The notes under the pieces: generated by a model
Told to the model about the DNA's origin: nothing
The model's input: the letters and a program-made list of their open reading frames with translations, nothing else
Databases searched by the model: none
Assembly: GCA_030272155.1 (NCBI GenBank)
Contig: CP126196.1
Coordinates: forward strand, 1,612,001 to 1,676,000
Source of the DNA: Tetradesmus obliquus
Lineage: Eukaryota; Chlorophyta; Chlorophyceae; Sphaeropleales; Scenedesmaceae
Reading direction: 5' to 3'
Length of the DNA stretch: 64,000 nt
Shown here: positions 50,947-61,498 of the stretch, in pieces
Layout of the letters: every line of letters begins with the position of its first letter
Numbering within the stretch: position 1 is the stretch's first letter
Program-made: the position numbers and the translations under genes

Positions 50947-52441
50947 TGCAGGACACGCGAGGCCATGCCGTATGGGCGCAACATGAACGACGTGGTGCTG
51001 CTGCCAAACGGACAGCTCATCATCGTCAACGGAGCCAAGGTGCGTATGGTCAAGCGTTACTCGACATGGGCCGACCACAATGACACCTTCGCAGTGCACT
51101 TATGACGACGTCTTCAACCTCTCGGACAAGGCGATATCACCAACCCACCCATGGCTGTACGCGGCATTATAATGCTGCGCATTAGATACCTCTGCAAGTT
51201 CCGGACCACCCTTGATCATCTGGAATGCAGTATGAAGTGTGCTACTCCCTTGTGCAGCTGCTAGAGCTTCCCCTTGAGCGTAACGCTCTTCCTCTGCTGC
51301 TGCTGCCGCTGCTGTTGCTGCTACTGCCGTGTACTGCCACCTCAGACTGGCGTCATCTCCAATGCGCGCGACCCTGCACATGACGCCTGGCTGTACAACC
51401 CCCGCGCAGCCTCAGGCTCTCGCTTCACCACGCTGGCTGCCACCAACATCAACCGCTACTACCACAGCACGGCGCTGCTGCTGCCTGATGCGAGTCTGCT
51501 GATTGCTGGATGCGAGTATGGTGAGCAAACTTTGCATTTGGAATTGGGAAAGGAACAGGTAGAGCTCAACCTCATTTGCTCGATAAGTTGGCTCACATTT
51601 CACATTTTAACATTTCAGCTCAGCCGGCCTGCTGCAACATGCAGCATTGACCATGCAAGATGCTACCGGTCCTGGCAAGTGACAGAACACGCGTTAGCAT
51701 GCTAGCTGAGGCAATGCAGAGGCCAGCAGCATGCACACATGCCCACAACAGCACTAACCGCACGACATGCCCTACACTGCTGTACAATGCTATGTTCACG
51801 CACCGCAGGCACCTGCACTGCGTCTTGTGCCAGGCCCACCGCGTGGCAGTTCCAGCACCAGGCGGAGCGCTTCCTGCCGCCGTACTTCTTCCAGGCAGGC
51901 AGGCCTGTCATAACATCCATCTCTGCAACATCAGCGCGCTACGGTGCAACGCTGACTGTTGGCTACACCGGCAGGGTGACGTCAGCAGTGATCATAACAC
52001 CAGCAGCCGTGACGCACCAGGTGGGCGGCAGCACGGTGTACAAGGGTGGTTGTTGTAGTGTGTTTGACGGTGTGATGTGAGCGCATGTTACTTACTGCGC
52101 AGTGCAAGTGTTCTGAGTAAGTGTTTTGGCGGCAGCTGCATGCTGCAAAGGAGCGTCTGCACAGTTTTGAATGCCGCAAACCACATGCCAGTTGCAATAA
52201 TGTCAGACCGCACACACTTGCATTTGCTGATGCTTTGCTGGCCTGCTGCGTGTTTTCTTTTCCGCAGAACAACATGAACCAGCGTGCCGCACGCCTGGTG
52301 GTCGTCAGCAACACCGGAGGCGTTGTCACGCTGCGCATGCCTCCCAACCAGTACGTGATGCAGCCCGGGTGGCACATGCTGTTCCTCCTCAATGGAGACC
52401 TGCCCTGCACAGCAGCTCGTTGGGTGCAGCTGAGGATTTGA
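47164..52441 (+). CDS. Secreted copper-radical oxidase (glyoxal oxidase-like, AA5), copy B
   Basis: Predicted 699 residues. Exons: 47164-47375, 47760-47837, 48104-48333, 48682-48958, 49237-49369, 49635-49806, 50090-50350, 50545-50632, 50952-51039, 51346-51520, 51809-52020, 52268-52441; all phases agree. The signal peptide is MHSLLLLLLLPMLLWHAEAQ. A Cys-containing N-terminal domain (YYVCCGRDMPVVRKTC) precedes the kelch-like oxidase core and the C-terminal DUF1929-like domain. The expected catalytic set is visible: Cys243 (TPFCTGNSHL) for the Cys-Tyr cofactor, Tyr307 (RWYPTQ), Tyr552/His553 (YYHSTALLLPD) and His641 (VTHQ). It should oxidise small aldehydes or alcohols outside the cell with H2O2 release; substrate unknown. 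Copy A directly upstream is its decayed tandem partner. Confidence 0.92.
49014..49056. repeat. GGTCAAACTT minisatellite in copy-B intron 4
   Basis: Four tandem repeats of a 10-11 bp GGTCAAACTT unit just after exon 4. A different direct repeat of 24-26 bp (ACTGAAAATTGTACTCTAAT) occurs twice at about 49961-50010 in intron 6. Confidence 0.8.
50640..50750. repeat. ATCTCAGCTCAAC repeats in copy-B intron 8
   Basis: Seven or so degenerate copies of an ATCTCAG(CTCAAC/ATC) unit follow the exon-8 donor. Nothing in them is coding. Confidence 0.75.
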
Positions 52442-53383
52442 TGGTGCAGCACACAGCGGCTTCCAGCACACATATGCAGAACAAAACAAATAGCAAATGA
52501 AGGGTGTCTTGTGAAGTGGCAGAACTGGTGGTACGGCACCCATCTGCTGGTCTGTTGCTGGTGGATTGGTTGAGATTACAAGCTCATGCTTGTCCTATTC
52601 TGTGGCATGTGGTGTGAGGATGTGACCAAAAAGGCCTACACGTGCACTGCTGGCCGTACATTGTAGGTCAGGGTCCGTACAATGAGACTATACTATCACA
52701 GGTGTTACCAAGGGCGCACTATGATGAGCAGCTTAGCCTTATCTGATCAGCTGCTTAGTATTTTAGCTACCTGGTCGTGCCAACAGATTGGTTCCACCAA
52801 CCATGGCAGGCTGTAAGTGTTGGCGTACCTTTTTGTTATTAGTGCGTTGATTTATCAGCTGTGGCGGCTGATGTGCGGTGAGGTGCGATACCAAGACGTG
52901 TGCACATATTGGTGAGGTGCAGCGTGCAGCTGCGGCACTGGTGACTGTCCTACAGTCCACCAGCACTGCATACCATTGCAAGCTTCAAGTGCATGTACTG
53001 CAGGATATGCGTTACATTACGTTAGGTATGCAGATGCAGCACATCACATCATAATTCAGTTGAGGATGCAGTTGCTGGTTCTGCTCTAGCTTTTACTACA
53101 TAGGGGCAAAAGAACGCTACACAAGGCTCAGTATAATAACATTACACAGTGTGGTTATGGCAGGTATATGGGTGCGCTTGGCAGTGCAAGGGTAGGTGTG
53201 TGGCTGCTGCCAGCACCCAAGGCTGGCTCGCTCATCAAAATCACGCCAGAACCAGTGGTGTTGGTGCTACAGCTGCACTGGTGCAGGAGGTGTTATATCA
53301 CCAGCCTGCAGATGGTCCACCAAATTTGGGCGGGGCTGTGTGAGCTGACCCCCACTGTTTGCAGGTCGCAGCCTCTGAACGAG

Positions 53384-53436
53384 AGAGGATAGTTACATGT
53401 GGGTCCTGGCACCATCTTAGAGGGTACGAGCCAATG
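53384..53436. repeat. Copy of an oxidase-A intron segment
   Basis: ACATGTGGGTCCTGGCACCA followed by TCTTAG is shared with 43018-43075, inside intron 5 of oxidase copy A, in the same orientation. Confidence 0.8.
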
Positions 53437-53908
53437 GTTGCTACAGCCTAATGGTTGCCTAATGGTTGCTACAAGTGTATCATGCCACAGGCAGGTGGGG
53501 ATGTGCCAGGGTTGCTGAGGCTGGCATCCTATGAGTATGACTATTGTAACAAGTGGGCAACCACTGGCAGGTGACTCTTCGCAAGTAACATGTTTAGTAC
53601 GACAGCAGCGCGTGTTAATTGTGTTACACAACATGATATCACGTGGTTTGCTTGTTAATCCATCTCATACGCTTGCTTTGGATCTTTACACCACCGTTGC
53701 TGGCAGCACGTTGCGTTTGTGCCTTACACCTGTCGACTTTGTGGACCTATTCTGCAGCTGCACAGTTCATGCAATGAACGTCGCACACACACTTCAACAA
53801 ACACCAACTTAGCCAACACAAAGAGGGGTTCGGGAATGAAGCGCGCCTGCCCGGATCAGATCCCTCCGCACAGAACCACCAAGAGACGCAAGAGGTAGCA
53901 TAATATGG

Positions 53909-53947
53909 CCCCACGGGTACCCTACCGGACCCTCGGGTACGGTGGGG
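53909..53947. repeat. GC-rich hairpin
   Basis: CCCCACGGGTACCC at 53909-53922 pairs with GGGTACGGTGGGG at 53935-53947, with one bulge and a 12-base loop. It lies in the tail-to-tail intergenic region. Confidence 0.65.
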
Positions 53948-53987
53948 ATGGTAGGAGGCGTGGAGGCGCATGAGGTACCCTCATCGC

Positions 53988-54060
53988 CACACACGTCCCC
54001 TTCCTTAACTTACGCGGGTGTTTAGTGTGAACACACCATGCGTAGCTCATTCATTCATTC
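53988..54060. repeat. About 72-bp copy of an oxidase-B intron segment
   Basis: CCCCTTCCTTAACTTACGCG through GTGTGAACACACC to CATTCATTCATTC matches 47656-47730, which lies just before the exon-2 acceptor of oxidase B. Confidence 0.85.
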
Positions 54061-54104
54061 ACAAACACTGTGACCAAGGCCTACAAGTGTTACATAGAAG
54101 GCAC

Positions 54105-54600
54105 TAGTGCTGAACCTGCGCCTGCACCTCCGCACCACTGTCAGCACTGACTCCCCGTTTGTGCTTTGGGGTGCAAGCGGACAGGTAACGGGCGTGGAGC
54201 CCAAGGGCGCCGCCCCTGGCCACACACGCCTTCTCCAGCTGGAGCTGCAGAGCTGCCTGGGTAGTCACTCGCTCACTCACTCAGCACTGACTGCTCCAGT
54301 AGCCTGCTGCAGGGCAGTTTCCTCCATGCCTACAGCCCCACCCTGAACCAGCAGAGTGCCAGGCCCAGCCACCCCCACCAGGCATGACTCGACATGCAAG
54401 TGCCTGCACCAAAACAAGCCAAACCATCCGTTCAAGTTGCAGCAGCATTGCAATCTACGCCTGCACCTTCACACCACTGTCAGCACTGACTGCCCCAGCA
54501 GCCTGCTGCAGTGCATTTCCCGCCATGCCTGCAGCCCCATCTGCAGCAGCGGTTGGGGACACGCCAGACCCAGCCACCCCCACCAGGCAAGCCTCGAAGC
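54105..54600. repeat. Partial duplication of the CobW 3' end
   Basis: CACCACTGTCAGCACTGACT and CAGCCACCCCCACCAGGCA, both in the last coding exon region (54455-54600), recur at about 54110-54155 and 54365-54385. Confidence 0.75.
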
Positions 54601-54758
54601 CTTGTGTGAGTGCAGCCCTGTCCAGGTTGCGCCCGATGAACACGATGCGGTTCAGCCGCCGCTCTTGTGGCCCCCAGGGCAGCACGCCGCCGCTGCTGCT
54701 GCAGCTCATTTGCATTAGCATGTGCACGCCCTGGAAGACATACCTGCTTGGGAGATAC

Positions 54759-54795
<37 letters not shown>

Positions 54796-57700
54796 TGTTA
54801 GTGATGCCACTTCTGTGGCTTGAGTTCAGGGTGCATGCACATGTGGTTTGTGACATCTGTTGCTGCAGTGACTGCAGCACAGCACTTCCCACACTGCATC
54901 AGCCAGCAGCACCTGGCTGCAGTCACATCACAGCAAACATCTCAAGCTGGCATCTGGCCATACACCCAAAACTCAAGGCCAGGCTCAGCAATATGGATAG
55001 CACAGCCGCGTCATGTGCCAAGATGTGGTCCTGCCAGAGTCACCTGCCATCCGCCCAACAACATGCACCCAACACCTCTCCTCGCACTCCTCTAGTTTAG
55101 GCACAAAGAGCGTAGGCTCAAGCAGGCTTGCCTGCTTCTGATGCGTAGGACTTGTGTCTACCCGTCGCTTCTCACCTGTCATCGCTGCCCTGCACTGCCA
55201 GCACCCCTTTGCTCCTGAACAGGTCGGCCCCCTGCTCACGCAGCAGCCCCCCCAGCCACTGCTGCAGCAGTGCCATGTCGCACAGGCCCTCTCGCTCAAT
55301 GCCCACACTGCTGATGCTGCTGTCGTGCTCGTGCTCCTTGTCCTCCTGCAGGGCACAGGGTTTAAAACTCTGTTACTAAGTGGGGATTTGGAGCGCAGCT
55401 GTTCGTGACAGAATGGCATGACAGTGGAGGACATGGCAATGGCTGAACCACGTGCAAGCCTGTTTTTTGTCACTGAATTTCATTGCGGCTTGTCACTGTG
55501 TTACTATGTCACTTTGGTGTATGTTACTTTGTTACTTTGTGTTATCGAGAAGTGAAGCCTGCTGCTCACCAGGAAGTCTGGCTCCACTGCCAGCACCCTG
55601 TCCAGGCTGAAGGCCTGGATGCCCAGCAGCTGCTGCAGCGGCACACGCCCGTAGCTGCACTCGATCACTTCCGCAAACTTGTTGATGGCCTGCAGGCACA
55701 TTAGTTATTGAGCAATGATGGGGCAGGCACACGGCGCATGAGCAACTGTGGCGGCTCGGAAGAAAAAACGAATACTTGCGCAGGCATTGATTGGATTCTG
55801 TGTGCTGTACTATGCTTGGACGGCTGACAGGCAAGCACACCGCTCGTCAAGATTGGAAGCAGGAGTCGTGCTAGATGAACTTATCCAAAAAACTATCGTT
55901 TGCAGCAGCTTCTACAGTAATAATTAGGGTGCCACAAAGCCTGTCAGAAGCAGGCGTTGGCCCTTGATGTGCCAAGTGCTGTCATCTGACCATGACTGCA
56001 CAGTGCAAAGCACTGTGTGACAAAAGCTTTATCCCACCTTGATCCTGCTCTTGATAGCTGCCTGCTCCTCCGCTTCCACCAGATCAGTTTTGTTCAGCAG
56101 GATGCGGTCAGCAAAGGCAATTTGCTCCACTGCAGACAGCAGCAGCAGCAGCAGCAGCAGCAGTGCTTATGTGCGCCATTGGTTTATCAAGGACCCTCAC
56201 AACTGAGCATGCTGCATGGCGTGCACTGCACTGCGGCTGGTCCTTCAAACCATGCAGCGCCCCAGGACACATGCTGCGCTGCTGAGTGCTAGGCTTGTTC
56301 CAAATTGCATGCACGTAGCATGCACAAGCTGCTGCCAGCTGCCCCAGTGACACTCAAAAAAAACCAGCCGTCTGTACTCACCCTCGACACTCCTTTGCAA
56401 ACTCAAGGGTTTAGGTTGCAGCAGTCAACATTGGCATCACCACAGCCAGCCCACCTAACTCATTTTCAACCCCCTCGGGCTTCTGCTCGTCCAGGTGCTG
56501 CATCATGTGCTTCGCATTTACCACTGTGTTTTGCCACCAACCCAGGCCGCCCACCTGACTCGTTCTCGACCCCCTCAGGCTTTGCCTCATCCAAATGCTG
56601 CAGGATGTGCTTGGCATCCACCACTGTGATGAGCGCGTCCAGCTGAAAGGACTCCTGCAGGTCATCGTCAACAAAGAAGGTCTGCAGCACAGGCGCGGGG
56701 TCGGCCAGGCCTGCGGCAGCAGCAGCACAGCAGCAGGCAGCAGACTGTGTGAAACAAAGCCGCACACTTCAGCCTGGCCGGAGTGTGTGGCGCTAGCGGG
56801 TGGTGCAGCGCTGCACTGTGACAGCAAGAAAGCTGCTTGAGAGGCCTTTGAATTGCTGCCAGAAATAGGCTAGTGCGCAAAGCGCAGGATGGCCAAGCCG
56901 GCTTGCCTGTGGTTTCAATGAGGATGTGGTCGAACTTGTTGCGGCGCTTGGCCAGCTTGTTCAGGATGCGGATCAGGTCGCCCCGCACTGCAGCAGCAGC
57001 AGCAGCAGCAGCAGCAGCCGGCAGGCAGCAGCAGATGGCGACAGGCAGCAGGCACCGTGAAAGGCTTTCACAGCTCAGATGCCTCAACTTGTGGCAGGCA
57101 GGTTGCCGCACGAGGTGCTGCTCGTTGTGTTCTCTGTCACCGCAACGTAATGATTGTTGCTCCCCATTGGTACGCACCGGCAGCATACCAAAGCAGACAC
57201 GTGTAGGGAAGTTCTGTCTAACCACCACCAGCAGCAGCAGCAGCAGCAGCAGCAGAGGTCGCAGCAGCAGGCACAAGCCCTTTTGCATCGCTGCTTGCCT
57301 GGAGCCTCAAAGCCATGCAGCAGGCTTCAAACAGTTCTAGTAAACGCCCACCTGTGCAGCAGACGCAGCCGTTGTTCATTTCGAAGATCTCTTCCTGCGC
57401 CTGCATCACCAGAGCGTCATCAATGCCCACCTCACCTGCAGGCCAGTGCAGCAAACACAGAAGGATGAGGCCAAATTGAACCACGCTCTGGTGCAGAACT
57501 ACTGCATGGCATGCTACAGAAACGTTGGAGCAGCGTGTGCGACGGCATCATGCTGCATCAGCTGCTGCACGCTTGCTGCAGGACACAGCGATTGAGCGCA
57601 GAGCATGCACATGCGGAACATGCGGCTGCGGCTCACCGAACTCGTTCTCCACCACTGCAATCTTCTTGCCATGGTTCTCACTGAGGATGTAGTTCACAAG

Positions 57701-57963
57701 GGTGGTCTTCCCTGCATGCACGACAGGGTTTGAGTGCTTCGTGTCGTTCCTGCAAGTGATGCCAGCTTGTGGCAGGCACTGCCGCAGCGGCTGTGCTGCT
57801 GAACAACAGCTGCACAGCGAGACAGCCTGCAGCCTGACATGAAGTTGCTTGGGCTGTAGGTACAGCTGTTGCAATGGAATGATAAAGCTGTTCGAGCTTT
57901 GCTTTAACCTGATCCGAGGAAGCCCGTAACGACGGACACGGGCGTCTTGCCGCTGCTTTCCAT
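54455..57963 (-). CDS. CobW/COG0523 GTPase metallochaperone
   Basis: Predicted 373 residues. Exons: 57963-57909, 57711-57637, 57435-57352, 56987-56907, 56710-56555, 56129-56038, 55689-55570, 55345-55176, 54743-54455; phases agree. G3E-family motifs: Walker A GFLGSGKT (14-21), the metal-binding CVCC (67-70) within NNGCVCCTVRGDL, the switch/Walker B segment ILIETTGLADP (93-103), and the guanine-specificity motif NKTD (163-166). The CobW C-terminal domain follows, ending ERRLNRIVFIGRNLDRAALT. Such proteins hydrolyse GTP to deliver zinc or cobalt to client proteins. The N-terminus has no transit peptide and lacks the CPEL-type motif of the ZNG1 subgroup, so the client is not assignable. The intron after exon 4 starts with GC. 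The last about 40 residues are low-complexity and lie in duplicated sequence, so the true end may differ. Confidence 0.9.
54763..54793. repeat. Intronic CAG repeat before CobW exon 9
   Basis: CAG on the plus strand, CTG in sense, shortly upstream of the exon-9 acceptor. Similar runs precede exons 4 (about 56991-57015) and 6 (about 56139-56162). Confidence 0.85.
56447..56600. repeat. 100-bp repeat of CobW exon-5 end plus donor
   Basis: Minus-strand HLDEAKPEGVENES with its donor (plus 56551) is repeated exactly 100 bp downstream in sense as HLDEQKPEGVENEL with a donor at 56451. The second copy cannot be spliced in without breaking the phase into exon 6. Confidence 0.9.
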
Positions 57964-58384
57964 GCTTGCTGGCACAGTGGGCAGCTGCACAGGTTCCTTT
58001 GACACGAGGCACGGGGCGCTGTGTGACGTTGACAATCACTGGAGTGGCATAAATTGCTTTAAATGTATGTGCGAGAAAGACGAAGCCAGGATGAAGCGCA
58101 TAGTAGTGATGCAGCGCTACCGTACCTCGGTGTCCTGCCGTGTCCTGCTCTCCTGCAGGACCGCCAGAATACATGCGAAGCACGACCTCAGACATTACAG
58201 TACACATAGAATGTACATTATTTCACCGCCGCATGCTGTTTGATGCGCTCTCACCGCCTCGGCCTTTTGATCATTTTCAAACACAACAGGTTGAGGAAGC
58301 ATTTCGCGGAATTCAACCTGCCTTCTTCTTCCCATGCACATTCACCTCGCCTGTCATTTTGTGGTATCAGTGAGAGAGTTTAAA
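57964..58384. promoter_or_regulatory. Divergent promoter region, CobW and nitroreductase
   Basis: 421 bp between two genes reading outward; both 5' UTRs and promoters must share it. No clear core element is visible. Confidence 0.5.
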
Positions 58385-60254
58385 ATGCTTTGCTTTACTA
58401 CGTTGCCAGTTGGATGCGGCGGACTGGTGCTGCTGCTGGCCTCCCTGCAAGCTTGCTTCATCGCTGTTGTGCTGTTGCAGCAGCAGCGGCTGAAGCGGCA
58501 GCATCCACTGACAAAATTCACAGATCAAACAGGCGAATACCTGCTAGTGGCAATGAGCACGTCGGCTGCTGCAGTGTGCAGGGTTTGCTCGGCTCGCCTG
58601 ATCAGGCTCGACTTCATCAAGTCCAGGTCACTCTGGAGCAAACCAGCTGCAGCACATCAGTGCCAGATTGATGCCGCTGCTTCTGTTGCAGCTGCAAAGC
58701 AACTGCAGTCAGCAGCAGCAACCTGTTGCTCGATCAGAGCAAATCATGCAAGCCTGCCCACCCCTGAGCAGGTGTCACAACTCATCCGCGCCCGACGCTC
58801 AATCTACCCGCAGCACATGACAGGTGATGCGTCCATGCGTGTACTGGATAAACTGTAGCCTGGTCCACCATTGCTTGAAGGTGCGTAGAACTGTGGTTGC
58901 TGTTGAAACTTGTCCTTTTCCGTGACAGGTGATGATGTCAGCAGAGAGACCATCATGGCCTTACTAGAGGCAGCAAACTGGGCCCCTACACATGGCAAAA
59001 CAGAGCCGTGGAGGTTTGTGGTTCTGGGCAGGCAGGGTATGCAGGCACTGCAGGACGTCACAGAAGGCGTCTACCAGCGGCTGCTTGCAGGACAGCCAGA
59101 GCAGCTGCAGGTGAGCAGGCAGTTGCTGCAAAAACTTGCTGCATTATTGTAGCTGGTCTAAGCTGCTGACAGCAAGTAAATCCTGTACAGGTGGCAGATA
59201 ATGCATTCATGAGTACTCACCAGTGCAGAAGATGTGCAGCAGGTGTCCAGACCAGCAGGGGGCGCCAATGCAACAGCTTGTTGCCATGAAGGCATGTGCA
59301 GGGCATGTACAGCCTGTTGCGTGCATGCCAGCAGCAGAAGCAATCGCAGCCTTGCAAAGACCTGCCGCTTTTCCTATGGATGATGCCAGCAGACATGACA
59401 CACTGCCATTGCCAAGGTTCCAATTGCAATGGCCTGCCAGGCGGCCTTGGTTTCAAGAGTATCCCCGCATGCAACCCAGTCCTTTGCAGTTTCGAACGTT
59501 TTCTGCTTCTGCCTTTGCTGCTGATGCCGCCTGCGGCCCCCCGCCCTTGCAGGAAACACTCCAACAGCTGCAGCACGACCGCCAGCACCGCTGGAGCACT
59601 CCCTCCCACATGGTTGCCATCTGCATGGCCCGCAAGCCTCACCCAAAACACAAAGTCGACAAGAAGTGCATGCCTCTGTGGGAAGAGCTGGCTGCGTGTG
59701 CATGTGCTGTGCAAAACATGCACCTGATGGCCACAAGTATGGGCCTGGGCGCGTATTGGAGCAGCTGGCATGATGATGCCAGAGACAGTGCAGAGATGCT
59801 GCAGTTCCTGGGCATGGACAGCACCCAAGGTGACAGGTGAGGTTTACGGCGCTGCGGTTTGTACCTTTGAGATGAGCTGCGACAAGATGCTGCATGTTCC
59901 TGGGGGTTTGGATATCATGATCTGAGTTCAGGTGTGGCAACTGACACATATCACAGAGCTCAGCACGCTGGGCATCTGCCTGACGACTGTGTACACCACT
60001 CAGTCTGGAGGTGCAGGGGGCACGGTTTCAGGTGGCCGGGCACATCAACCATCACAGATGCTGAGCAACGCTGCCGGTGTCCGTTGCAGTTGTGTGTGGC
60101 ATTCGGCAAAAGCTAATGACAGAGGTTCTGCTTGGTGCTGCGCTGCTGCAGGTGCTGGGGCTTCCTGGTGCTGGGTGTGGTGCGGCCTGAGGTGGTACGC
60201 AGCTACAGAGCCAGCAGGGGGCCTGTTGCACACAAGGTGGCGTTCAGGGACTAG
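58385..60254 (+). CDS. Nitroreductase-family flavoprotein
   Basis: Predicted 335 residues. Exons: 58385-58823, 58929-59110, 59553-59836, 60152-60254; phases agree. Nitroreductase-family (FMN-dependent NAD(P)H oxidoreductase) blocks: VSQLIRARRSIYP with the FMN-phosphate-binding Arg/Ser, IMALLEAANWAPTHGKTEPW RF, HMVAICMARKP, and LAACACAVQNMHLMATSMGL, ending CWGFLVLGVVRPE. Substrate unknown. The N-terminal 130 residues precede the domain. From the first ATG the protein starts with a hydrophobic segment (residues 8-31). If translation begins at Met57 (58553) the leader MSTSAAAVCRVCSARLIRLD looks like an organellar transit peptide, and I slightly prefer that. A TGTAA poly(A) signal lies at 60414-60418. 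Confidence 0.88.
58818..58934. repeat. Direct repeat at both ends of nitroreductase intron 1
   Basis: TGACAGGTGATG occurs at 58818-58829 over the donor and again at 58923-58934 over the acceptor, 105 bp apart. Both copies contain the AGGT at which splicing cuts. Confidence 0.9.
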
Positions 60255-61498
60255 CTATCAAGTTGATAGTATCAACGGCACGACTCAAGCATTAAGAGTG
60301 CAACGGAGCGCAGTCCCGCTGCTGAGCAGTGTCCCAGTGTATGCTGAGATTGGCAACGGCAGTGGTGTATGTGTGTGAGATGCTTCTAGCTGCATTGATG
60401 CAGCGCTTCCACGTGTAATGTAGCCGTGCTGTCAAGAAGCCGATGCCCCGGTTGAAAACATTTTGTGTTAGTTACACACTGTGCAGCCCACGCTGACGCT
60501 AGTATGCTGCACGGTGTGCAAGCAGCCTTGCTTACATTCCACTCATGCTGCAGCGCTGTAGGCCCACATTAGGGGCAAACACCAGGTGCAAGCACAACAG
60601 CAGCGTCAGTGGCATCTGGTGGTTGTGCAGCATGCCAAATGGCTGTTGTAAGCACCACAATGGCTGGTGCTGCACAAAGTGAAGCGTCTGTACATGCCTT
60701 GTACGTAGTGCAAGACACAGCAGCGCTGCAGAAAACCTCGATAGGCAGTACACACAACACCACCGTCACTCTTGTAACCGCACACAACGCCAACAAAGGC
60801 TGTGTACTAATCCCACATGCCATGTGAAGTGCCTGCAGCAGACTTTGGGGCCTGTGCAGCTACTCGTTTCATTGAATAAAGTGTGCCCTACATCCTTGAA
60901 ACAAGAGACATGATCACTGCTGCCACAATGGACAAGCACGGCGTTCGTAACAGCACAAACTGCAGCCTGCATGTATGTACTTGCTTCTCTCCCCACCCTC
61001 TCAACATTTTGTCGTAATGGTGGCAGATGGCTGCCGGTTCAGTTAATTTAACGCATCTGCTGCCGCAGCAACAATGCTTGTTGATCCGCCTAGAATGGCA
61101 GAAGCACGCCCCTCCCATGCCGCTCATGGAGGAAACAGAGTTCAGCTGTGCTCTCCTGCAAGGCATCAACGTTCAAAACAACATGCGTTCACTGCATAGC
61201 CAGCACAGCTCATGGCAATTGCCATTGCTTGCAGCCAATTGCAACTCCCCCCCCCCCCCAATGAGCAGGTTGAGCCGCTGCTTGCAACCTTAGCATTGGG
61301 CACAGCATGGGCATGCGCCCTAGAGCAACTCCCACTGTAATAACAGAAAGCACAAAATAACAACCCCTGTCATACTCTTCAAACGCAATCTGCTGCATTG
61401 CTGCAACTTGCTGCCCATTATGACACCTCCGAAGATCTTTCCACGCCACTCCACTCCACTCACTGTTGCCATTCAGTCAAACTGGCAGTCACACCAAA
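60255..61498. other. Convergent 3' intergenic region
   Basis: 1.2 kb between the nitroreductase and the SET-like gene. It contains the TGTAA at 60414-60418 and a 12-13 base poly-C run at about 61247-61259. No gene is supported. Confidence 0.55.

Larger units (their letters stand above)
52442..54454. other. Convergent intergenic region with dispersed repeats
   Basis: 2 kb between the converging oxidase B and CobW genes. It holds a plus-strand TGTAA (52812-52816), a copy of an oxidase-A intron segment (53384-53436) and a GC-rich hairpin (53909-53947). It also holds a copy of an oxidase-B intron segment (about 53988-54058) and a partial duplication of the CobW 3' end (about 54105-54395). No intact gene. 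Confidence 0.6.
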
